The notes under the pieces: model-generated
The model's input: only the letters and a program-made list of their open reading frames with translations
Told to the model about the DNA's origin: nothing
The model's database searches: none
Assembly: GCA_016296065.1 (NCBI GenBank)
Contig: JAEDKA010000002.1
Location: 1-64,000 of the forward strand
From: Kiritimatiellia bacterium
GTDB taxonomy: Bacteria; Verrucomicrobiota; Kiritimatiellia; RFP12; UBA1067
Reading direction: 5' to 3'
Length of the DNA stretch: 64,000 bases
Part shown: positions 23,622 through 35,600 of the stretch, in pieces
Layout: each line of letters opens with the position of its first letter
Position numbering within the stretch: position 1 is the first letter of the stretch
Translations under genes and position numbers: made by a program

Positions 23622-26600
23622 ATGAAAAAGACAACACTTATGGCGTTTCTGCTGGCATTGCTCGCGCCGATGATGAGCGCGTGGGGATCCTCAACGTGGT
23701 TTGCGCAATTAAACGTTAACAAGGTAACTTCCAGTGACGCTACAGGTTCTGGAAAAGTTTATGTTGGTGAGGATGAACCTTCAGATAGTTCTACATATAA
23801 CAGCGCGCCAACCAGTTCTGGGAAAATCAAGGGATCTGGAGGCAAAAACGACACCTCACACAAATTCACGTTCAATTTGGCGGCGCAGGCGGATTACAAG
23901 AGCAAGTTTGGCGGGTGGTTTAAAGATGAAGCCGCAAAAACGCTTCATTCGGCGAATGCGAGTGCTACGTATCCGATAACTTGCACAACGAAAGATAACG
24001 AAAACGATCCCACCACCGAGACTGTATATGCCAAGTTCATACCGAATCCAGAAGAATACACCCTTACACTTAATAAACCGGCTGGACTCAAAAGTTATAC
24101 GATCACTGGGCCGAATGGATTCCCCGGCGCACAGTATGTGAATGGCGGAGAGCCTAAGGTTTACAACGGCGAGAAGTACACAATAACCTGCACGCCCGAT
24201 GACTACCATCTTTTCCAGAACAAGTGGATTGTTGATGGAACTGAAAAGACAGGGAGTTCTATCACGCTCACGATATCGGGGAATACGAGCATGACGCCTG
24301 TATTTGTCGAGAAGGAGAAATACACTGCCACGTGCAAACCGGCGGCGGGAGGAAGCTATACGGCCAAAACCGCATTTGAGACAAAGACAATAAATTCGTC
24401 GGATGCGTCCGTTGTTGACTATGATACGCTTGCCGTCACCCTGACGGCCTTGGAGCCGAATGACGGCTATGAGTTTTATCGTTGGTGCATCACCGGCAGC
24501 GACGGCACTACCCAGTATTCCTCAAACACACCTTATACAACCACTGCGGTAAAAGACAACATCACAATCAGCGCAGAGTACATTTCCGCCGAGCAGGCAA
24601 CGGAGGTCGCTGACCACACTGCCCTAGTGAACGCGTTGAACAACAACAGCCTCATCAAGGTGATCATTCCCAATGGAAAGGAAATCACCGTCGCCAAAGG
24701 TGCTACGCTCACGGTTCCCTCCGGCAAGCAGCTGGTGGTGGACGGGACGCTTTATGTGGATGGTTCATTGTCGATTGCTGGTATTGTTAGTGGCGCCGGA
24801 AAACTGTCAAAGTGCTTTAGGCATTATGTTCAGACTGGTGAAAATGGGGCATCTGGATCGATAGCTAATCCGTTTGCCCCATATCCGAAAGATGGCTCAT
24901 ATAACATCAAGTATTGGGTGACGAAAGGCTCGACGCCATCCTCTTCTGTTTCCGTTTCAGGTTCTGGTAGTAACGGTATGACAGTGCTCAACCATGTTAC
25001 GTTCATAAACGGACGAGGAGATGAAATTAGGAATACGCCCGTGTCCTCAACAGCGTCGTTGACGATCTTGACTTATAATGTAGATAGCAGTGTCGCGATG
25101 AACCATGTTACGTCGTTTAGATCCTCGTATGATACTCCTGCCAATGCATATACTGCTGGCGCATCGGCATTTAAGGTTTTGACAGCAGATGCTACTTATG
25201 TTGGCGAGGCGAGTTCAAAATATTCCCATAGTTGGGGCATAACGGATTGCGCAGGATATGGATTGACATTGAGTAGTGAACTTGGCGGAGGTTCGGCGTT
25301 CAAGTTCATTAATGGTTCCATCACGATTAGTGGTAAAGTTCAGGCAACGGACTGTTGGGTTATTAAATGCTCAAAATTCAAAGCCACAAGTTATCACTCC
25401 GATCATACCAAGAATCAGGCGTTCCGATTCTTTGACACAGAGTCTTCGGGGATCAATATCGCCGCCTCAATGGCAACAGGAGGTGATGGCGCAGTGTTTT
25501 ACAGTGGCACGTATGATTTCTCCTTCGATGGTAAGTCCAATTGGAAGGTTTACGGAGGGTTGTACAAGAATGATCCTACGGATTTCCTTGCGCAAGGTTT
25601 GAATCTTGTGGCGACAAGGTCGCCAGAGCACAACAATTACTATTTGGTCTATACGTACATTCCGCAAAAGGTTGTACAGGTCGGGAATGACAAAGAAAAC
25701 CAATTTGAGAAGTTGCAGGATGCCATAAATGCCGCTACAGACGGACAGACGATCAAACTAATAACCAACTTCACGCTTAGGGAGGCGGTTACAATTGCGG
25801 CAGGAAAGTCTGTAACGATAGATTTGAATGGATATGGCATTACAAATTCCACCGGGAGCATCGTTGTCGAGAACAAAGGTACACTTAGCATCGGCAATTT
25901 TGCAGGGGATGGTGGTGTATGTGCAGCCACAATCATCAACAATGGCTCGGTAGATGTCACTTATGGTACTTACTCTGGTGCTATTACACTTAATGCCGGG
26001 ATGTTTACTGTACATAATGGGAACTTCACTGGGGCATTGGCTACGGGTTCTGGAGTTTCGGACCCAACATCTGTGGTCGCGCTGAATGGAGGTCGGTTTA
26101 AGAACTCCGTAGAAGCGTTTCTTGGTGATGGCTATGATGAGGTTCTGCGTAACGGGATGTATCAGGTGGAGAAGTTCCCATACGCGATTAAGTCAGCGGG
26201 ATCACTTTCGGGTGCCGAAAAGTCGTGGTCGCTTACATCGATGAAGCCTGAAGACCGTTCAATCTGGTTGACTCAGGACAAGGCGCGATCGGCTTTTTCG
26301 TCAAATGCCGATTGGAATCGGTACGCAGAACTTGATTCCTCGCTTTCGCCGTACATAGATTTTACGATTGACTGCGTTCTCACCTTTGACAGGGCGGTTG
26401 GAAACGGATCGGTTAAAGCTTTTGCGAATGCAAAGGTGAATATAAATGAAGCGCTTGACAGGAACCTGGCGGCAAACGAAGAATACAGGGTACTGACCAA
26501 GAAGATAGCAACGTTGGGTTCTGGATGGTATCAAATTAATTTCAATAGATTCCTAAAAGGTGATGATTGCCCGACGACTGTTTCAGCAGGCGTGGCCGAT

Positions 26601-29600
26601 GTGAATGCGGCAAATGTCGGGACTGTGGCAACGCTTGAATTGCAATTGTGCCACCTCAATAAGTCTACGGGAGTGTATAACAAGGACTATGCCGTTGCAA
26701 CCTGCCGCTACATGCTGGATGGAAAGAAAGCTGCTATTGACAGGGGCGCTAACCGTCTGGCATACGATTCGCTAGCGGCAGCGGTGAGTGCGGCGAACAG
26801 CGGCGAGACGGTGATTGTGGGCGCAGATACCGATGAAAATGTGATGTTGCCGGGGGCGGGTACGTACACAATTGATCCGTATGGTTTCGCGTTTACGGGG
26901 ACAGTTTCCGTGCCGAGTGGTTGCACGATATTGTCCACTTCGGAAGCGAATTCCGCCGTTGTAGCGCAAGGCGTTGAGTCTGATAAGAAGGTCACGTATG
27001 TCGTCGAGGCGTCTGTGACGGCGGTTGACGCTCCCACGGCGGTGTCGGGGCTGGTTTACGATGGAACGGAGAAGACTGGCGTTGCAGCTGGTACGGGCTA
27101 CACGCTCTCCGGCAACACGGCGACGGCGGCTGGCTCCTATACGGCCACGGCGACGCTTGAGGAAGGCTACGTCTGGTCGGATGACTCGTCGGAAGCCAAG
27201 GAGATTTCGTGGTCCATCGGCAAGGCGTCCTTGACGGCGACCGCCGAGAACAAATCCGTCATTCGCGGCGAGACGGTGCCCTACACAATCACCTACAGCG
27301 GTTTCGTGAACGGCGAGGATGCTACGGCGCTGACGTCTGCCCCGACTGCATCGTGTACTTACAACCCCACAGACTTCTCGGCCTCTGCCACCTCTTATGC
27401 GATTACGCTTTCCGGTGGTTCAGCGGTAAACTACGATATCACGCTGAACAACGGCACGTTGACGGTGACTCCGTGCGAGGCGGCAATTGAGCAAGGCGGC
27501 GGGACAAGTTATGTCACTTCGCTGTCGGAAGTTGTGAACGCGGCGCAGGACAACGCTACGGTCGCAGTCATGTTGACGACGAGCGAGCCCGTGGCGGTCA
27601 ATGAGATGGCGGCGGGCAAGACGTTGACGGTCACGCCGGCGGACGGCGTGACGGCGCACGTCACGGTCACGCCCGCTGACGGCGCATTCATCGAGACGAC
27701 GACGAGCGGCAGCACAACGACCTATGAATCGAAGAAGATCACCGTCGAGATGAAGGAGCCGACGGCGACCGTCGCGGTGACGAAGATCGACAATGGCACC
27801 GAGAGCGATGTGACGGACACGGCGGAGATCGCCGCCGCAGTCGCGAAGATGACGGGCAACAAGGACGTGCCGCGCACGGACAACACCGACAAGCTGGACG
27901 TGCTGGACAAGATCACCGTCACGCCCACGAAGATCGTGGAAGAGGTCAAGGGCGGCCAGACGGTCATCCGTTCCGCCACGTTCGACGTGACGCCCAACCT
28001 CAACGCCGGACAGTCGCTTGCGGAAGGCCAGAAGCTCAAGTTCCGTCTGCCCGTCGATGCGGACGCCACGCAGCTTTCCGCCATCGCCTACCACAATGCC
28101 GTGCAGATTGACGTCTATCCTGTCGCGACCGAGAACGGCGAGAAGTTCATCGAGGTGGCGGCGTCCGACTTCAGCCCCTACGGCTACGAGCTTCTTGACG
28201 GCGAGACGGCCAACCCCGTCGCCGCCATCGGCACGACCGGCTACGCCACCTTCGACGATGCCATCGCAGCGGCAAACTCCCAGAACGTCGACGAGATCAC
28301 GATCCTCAACGGCGCGACGGAGTCGCCGGACGCCGCTTGGAAGGTCGCCGACGGCAAACTCGTCCGCAAGACCTACGTCGCCAAGATCGGCGAGACGAAG
28401 TACGAGACGATCGACGACTTGCTCGTGGGATTGCAGACGGCCATCGCCGGCGGCAGCTACGCGAACACGATCACGTTCCTTGCCGACGTCGAGCTTGCGG
28501 ACAACTTTGTGATTCCGCAGGAGATGGCACAGTGCCCGACCACTTTCGATTTGAACGGCAAGCACATCACGCTTGCGGCCGACAAGACGCATGCGATACG
28601 CAACTACGGGCAACTCACGCTCGTGGACAGCGTCGGCGGCGGATCAGTGACCGCGCCGATTCCGGTCATCAACGAGTCTGGCGCGACGTTCAACATGCAG
28701 GGCGGTACGCTCATCTGTAACGAGCAGGGCCGCAATGCGGTCCAAAACAGAGGCACGTTCAACATGACGGACGGATCGCTTCGGGTCTCTTACGTCGGCT
28801 CTTCGAGCGATCCCTTCGGCTCCGCCTGCCTCTCCAACTCCGGCACGGCGACGATTACGAAGGGCTCGCTCACGAGCGTCAATCAGCGTGCCTACGCCAT
28901 CGTCAATTCCGGTACGTTGACGATCAATCCGGCAGCCGACTCCGACGTTGCCGTGACGGGCGCCCACGGGGCGGTCGCGGTGGACGGCGGCACGGTGTCT
29001 ATCTCCGGCGGTTCGTACACGGCCACGAACTACTATGCGCTTTATGTCTCGAACGAAGCCTCAAATCCGACCGTGACCGTCACCGGCGGCACGTTTGACG
29101 GCAACGCCTACTCGGCCTACATCGGCAGCGACGTGAACGAGAGCGTCACGGCGTCCGTCGCGATCTCCGGCGGCACGTTCAACGACCCGATTATCGAGAG
29201 CAGCAAGGTCGCCGACGGCTCGGGCTTCGCCATCTCGGGCGGAAACTTCACCACGGCCGTTGCCGAGGGCTACTGCGCGACGGGCTACATCCCGGCGGCG
29301 CAGGATCCCGAGACGGGAATGTACACGGTGAAGGAGGCCGTGACGGTCACGTTTGTGAACGAGAAGGGCGATGAGCCCGCCGCGCAGGTGATCGCCAAGG
29401 GCAAGACTGCCGTGGAGCCTACTCCCGCCCCGACGGCCGAAAACGCGCTGTTTGAGGGTTGGTTCGCGGAGAACGCCGAGGCGGCGTTCGACTTCGCGAC
29501 GCCCGTCACCGCCGACCTCACGCTCACGGCGAAGTGGACGGAATACGTCGTCACACTTACGCCCCAGTCTTCGTCGATCAAGGTCGGCAACACCGTCTCC

Positions 29601-32600
29601 CTCAAGGTGGCGATTGCCAAGAATGGCGTCGCGCTCAACACCACGGCGCTTTACTCCGCCGAGAAGTCGCTCTGGACGCTGGAAGCGGATCCGGAGTACC
29701 TGTCCGTCACCAAGGGGCCGACGGCTTACGCAAGCTATATCCAGTATACGTTGCAGGGCGTGAAGGCCGGAACGACGACCGTCACCTATCGGAACGTGGC
29801 CGATCCGACGCTGGCGTACACGGCAACCGTCGCGATCGCCCACAACTTGACCGTGACGTTCGCCAGCAGCGACATTGGCACCGCCAGCAAGGGCGCTATC
29901 GTGGAGGCCGGTCCCGTCGCGATTACGAGCGTCAAACTTGACGGGGTGGAAGTCGATCGCACCGACTACACCTTCACGAGCGAGGACGCGACGATCGTGA
30001 CCGTCGATGCGCAGGCCGTCACGCCCGTCGCAGCCGGTGTTACCTACGTCAACGTCACCTCGGCGGCTGACCCGGCCATCACCGTTCGCAAGTACGTGAA
30101 GATCATCCCCGCCGTCGCCAAGATCGGCGACACGTACTACGGAACGATTGCGAAGGCGATGAATGCCGCCGCCTCCGGCGACACCGTCGAACTCTGCCGC
30201 GACGTCACGGAGTCTGTCGACTTCTCCGGCAACACCCCGCGCGTGTCCGACTTTTCGCTGACGGTCGATCTCGCCGGCCATACATGGACGGGCGCGGCAA
30301 ATCAGTCCTACGCGCTCCGCGTCGACTACGGCACCGTCACGGTGAAGGACACCGTCGGAGGCGGCGGAGTCGCCTACGGAAAGGACTACGCGTTCATCGT
30401 GGGCCATCTCGCCGGCGACTACACCTCGAAGCTCGTCCTTGAGAGCGGCACGTTCCGGGGCAAGACCTCCGTCGCGCAGGTGGGCTACCCCGGCGGTTCC
30501 GGCGCGAACATGAAGTACTACGGTGGCACGCTCGAGGTCCTCGGCGGCACGTTCGAGGCCGTCTTGGACGAGGGCGAGACGCTCGACGCCGACGGTCATC
30601 TGAAGTATCTGCTCAACGAGCTCGACTTTTCCGCTTCGGCGTACCCAGGCGGCGAATACAACCCGTCCGAAATCGTCGTCAAGGGCGGCTCCTTCAAGCA
30701 GTTCGATCCCGCGGACAATGTAGCCGAGGGCGCCGATACGAGCTTCCTGCCCGCCACCGGCTACGTCTCCGTCGCGGACGATCCGTCTTCCGGCTGGTAC
30801 ACGGTCTACGAGGCCGTCACCGTCACGTTTGTGAACGAGAAGGGCGACGCGCCCGAAGCGCAGGTGATCGGCAAGGGCAAGACGGCCGTCAAGCCGGCAG
30901 ATCCTGCGGAAGTCCCTGGCTTCCTGTTCAATGGCTGGACGCTCAATGGCGCGGCGTACGATTTCGCCACGCCCGTCACGGAAAACATCGAGCTCGTTGC
31001 CGTGTGGGACAAGGCTGTGGCGAAGGTGACGAGCGGTGGAACCGATACCTTCTACGCGACGCTGGCGGCGGCGGTTGCGGCGGCGCAGGAGGGCGACACG
31101 GTTACGCTTCTCGCGGACATCTCGCTCACGGACCGTCTTTTCGTGAACGCTGGCGCTACGCCTGCCTACGCGGGCAGCAACAACCGCTACGCGACGACGA
31201 GCGAGAACAAGGCGATCACGCTCGACATGAACGGCAAGGACATCACGAGTGCAAGCAACATCGCGCTCGCGGGCGGCAGCCTCAGCATCACTGGAACGGG
31301 CACGATCTCGACGACGAACGACGGACTTGCGCCGATAGAGGTGCGCGGCACGGGCGACCTGGCGAACAAGCGCGCATTGGTCATCGGCGAGGATGTCGTT
31401 CTTGACGGCGGCTCTTACGGCCTGAACGTGTTCGGCTCGAACGACGCCCAGAAGAACATCATCGACGTGACGGTGAACGGCACGGTGAACGGGACGCTGT
31501 TCGTCCTGGGCAACCTGAAGAACACCGAGAACGCAATCAACATCGTCGTGAACGGCACGGTGGCCGCCAAGGGCGGAACTTCCGAGGACGTAAACGTGGG
31601 TATCGCGCTCAACGGCAACGCGAACGTGACGGTGAATGATGGCGCGACCGTGAACGGCGACTCGGGCATCGAGGTGCGCGCGGGCACGCTGACGGTCAAC
31701 GGCGGCACGATCACGGGCACTGCGGAAACCTACAGCTACAATCCGAACGGCAGCGGCTGCACGACTAAGGGCGCGGCGGTTGCGGTTGCGCAGCACAGTA
31801 CGGCGCTCGACACGGCTGTGAAGCTCAACGGCGGCACTCTCGATGGCGTCAAGGCGATTGGCGTCACGGACGTGAACGGGAACATGGACAACGTCTCTGT
31901 AGTTGCGACGCAGGGCTACACGCAGAGCTCGGCGATCCCTGACGACTACAAGTGGGTCGAGACGGAGACGACCGGCGTCTACACGCTCGCTCCAAAGGAC
32001 TACGTCGCTCAGATCGTGCGGAATAACGAGGTTGTGGCGAAGTACGAGTCGCTGGAAGAGGCAATCGCGGCTGCGCAGGACGGCGACACGGTGAAACTGC
32101 TCGCGGACTGCGCCGGCAACGGAATCAAGTTCCCGCAGGGCAAGTTCGGCACGGCGGGGATCGCGGTTGACTTCGACCGCCACACCTACACCGTCGACGG
32201 GGCGACGGTCGGCTCGGCGGGCACCGAGACGAACGGCTTCCAGCTTCTGAAGGACAACAAGATCACGTTCAGGAACGGAACGATCACTTCCTCGAAGGCG
32301 AAGATACTGATCCAGAACTACAGCGACCTGACACTTGACCGGATGACGCTGACGCTGGACAACCCGAGCTACGTTTCCGCCTACACGCTCTCCAACAACA
32401 ACGGCGACATCGTCGTCAACGATTCGACGATCAATGCCAACCCGGCGGGCGGCTTTGCGTTCGACGTGTGCCGCTACGCGAGCTATCCGTCGGTGAGCGT
32501 CACGGTGCAGGGTGAAAGCGTAATCAACGGCGACGTCGAGGTTTCGGCCTCCGGCAGCGACGCGAAGGACGGCTTCTCGCTCGCACTTAACGGCGGCACG

Positions 32601-35600
32601 ATGACGGGCAGAATCGTGATGGACGCCTCCGCGTCCGCCGCGCTGGCGGCGGCACCGGAGAAGGTCTCCGTCACGAAGTCCACGAACTTTGTGGAAGCCG
32701 CACCCGATGGCTATGTCTGGGTCGCGGGCGCGACGGAAGGCACGGAAACGATTGCCAAGGCCGTGGCCTCGATAGGTACCGCGTCCTACGCCACCCTCGA
32801 GGCTGCCTTCGCGGCTGCGCAGGATGGCGAGACTGTGAAGCTTCTCGCGGACATCACGCTCTCGGACCGCCTGTTCGTGAACGCGGGCGCTACGCCTGCC
32901 TACGCTGGAAGCAACAACCGCTACGCGACGACGAGCGACACGAGAAGCATCACGCTCGACATGAACGGGAAGAACATCACGAGTTCGAGCAACATCGCGC
33001 TCGCGGGCGGCAGCCTCAGCATTACTGGAACGGGCACGATCTCGACGACGAACGACGGACTTGCGCCGATAGAGGTGCGCGGCACGGGCGACCTGGCGAA
33101 CAAGCGCGCATTGGTCATCGGCGAGGATGTCGTTCTTGACGGCGGCTCTTACGGCCTGAACGTGTTCGGCTCGAACGACGCCCAGAAGAACATCATCGAC
33201 GTGACGGTGAACGGCACGGTGAACGGGACGCTGTTCGTCCTGGGCAACCTGAAGAACACCGAGAACGCAATCAACATCGTCGTGAACGGCACGGTGGCCG
33301 CCAAGGGCGGAACTTCCGAGGACGTAAACGTGGGTATCGCGCTCAACGGCAACGCGAACGTGACGGTGAATGATGGCGCGACCGTGAACGGCGACTCGGG
33401 CATCGAGGTGCGCGCGGGCACGCTGACGGTCAACGGCGGCACGATTTCCGCGACCTCCCAGGAGTACAGCTACAAGCCCAACGGCAGCGGCTGCACGACG
33501 AAGGGCGCGGCGATTGCGGTTGCGCAGCACGGCACGGCGCTCGACACGGCCGTGACGCTCAACGGCGGCACGCTCAACGGCGTCAAGACGATCGGCGTCA
33601 CGGACGTGAACGGCAACATGGACAACGTCGAGGTGCTGGCGACGCAGGGCTACACCGAGGGTTCCTCGATACCGGACGACTACAAGTGGGTCGAGACAAC
33701 GACGGCCGGTGTCTACACGCTCGCTCCAAAGGACTACGTCGCGCAGATCGTGCGGAATAACGAGGTTGTGGCGAAGTACGAGTCGCTCGACGAGGCGCTC
33801 AAGGCGGCGCAGGACGGCGACACGGTGCAGCTGCTGGCGGACGTGGAGGAAAGCGTGACGATCGAAAAGAACATCACGCTTGCGGGCGAGTACAAGATCA
33901 CCGGCGTTACGAAGGTGACCGCCGGGGCGGAAGTGGCGATGGAGGGCGTGGCCCTTGACGCGAACGGCCAGTTCTACGCGCTCGACATCGTGGGCGGCGC
34001 GACGGTGAATGCGACTGGCGCGACGTTCGGCGGCGGCGTGTGGTGCAACGTGCATCTGAACGGCGGCTCGCTCACCGGCGAGGGCGTGACGATGCTCGGC
34101 GACGCGATCGAGGTCTCCGCCGACGGCACCACCTTCACCTACCGCGGCGAGACGCTTCCGGCGTCCATGGCACCGTTCGGCATGAATCTCGAAAACGTGA
34201 AGGGCGAGACGGTGACGCTTCCGTTCATGGACATCGTGCGCGAGAGCGGCACGGAGACCGTCGAACTCGCGGACGCGGCCGGCAAGCCGCTCGCGCAGGC
34301 CGGCTCGCTGCTCTTCGTGGCCAACATGCCAGGCAACGGCAACCAGTCCGGCGTGACGCTCCCGGCGCGCTTCGGCTGCTACACGCTCACCATCGAGGCG
34401 AACCTCGTGATCCTCGGCGACGGCTCGACCCCGACGACCGGCTGGACCGTCGGCGACTGGAACGAGATCATCGACACAGGCTCGGCTGTTCTGGACGCCA
34501 TCGGCGAGGATTCCACCGAGGTGCCCGTTGAGCTGGCGCTGAACGGAGACGTCGAGCTCGCCGGCGACGGCTTCGAGTTCCGCAATCCCAATCTGACCAT
34601 CGACGGCAACGGCAACGCGCTTTCGGGCACGATCAAGTACACGGACAACGCGGGACTCATCCACGACATCGAGCTGGGCACGGCGGATAATGCGCTCGTC
34701 CTCGACATGACCGGCGTCGGGAAGCCTATCGAGATTGGGTCCGGAATCGTTGTGGAAAACGTTATCGTCAAGATGACGCCCGAACAGGCGACGGCTGGCA
34801 CGCCGGTCATCATCTGGGATGCGGAGCACGGGGTCGGTGCGCCGGAGAAGCCGGAGAACGAACCCGGCGTGACGGTCGCCCTGGTAGATGCGCAGGGCAC
34901 CCCCACGGGCGACACGGCGGAGCTTACCTGGGACGACGAGCTGGGCATGGCCTACATCGGCCCGTGCGAGGCGCGTTTGACCGGCCTGGCGCACGACAAG
35001 CCGATCTACACCTCGCTCGCCAACGCCATCTCTCTCGCCGCGCAGAGCGGCGACACGGTGACGCTGCTGATGGACATCACGGGCTTCAGTGGCACGCAGA
35101 AGATCGAGAAGTCGCTGACGCTCGACGGCGACGGCCACACGATTACGGCGGCCACCACCGCTTCGTCGACAGGCGCAATGTTCGATGTTCACGGCGAGAA
35201 CGTCGTGTTCGAGAACCTGACGATCAACGGAGACCACAGGTACTGGTACTGCGTGGAGGCGCATGGCGGAAATCTTGCCCTTCAGGACATGACGATTCTG
35301 AACGGCGCGCAGAGGATGGTGGCCGATGATGCTGAAAATCCGCAGGTCGGCTACGGCTCCGCAGTTCACGTCAACGGCGCAAACCTCAGCGTCTCCGGAA
35401 CCTTCAAGGCGACGGGCGGCGGCAAGGAAGCCGGAGTCTTCCCGTTCACGGAGATTATCTATTCGAACGGGAAGATACATTTCGAAGACGACGTTGTCGC
35501 CGAAATCGGGGACGATCTGCTTCTCGTTGGATTTGGGCCGCTGAACGTCGCGGAATACCTCGCGAGTGCCGACGTGGCTGGAGTGCTTGAGCAGATGAAC

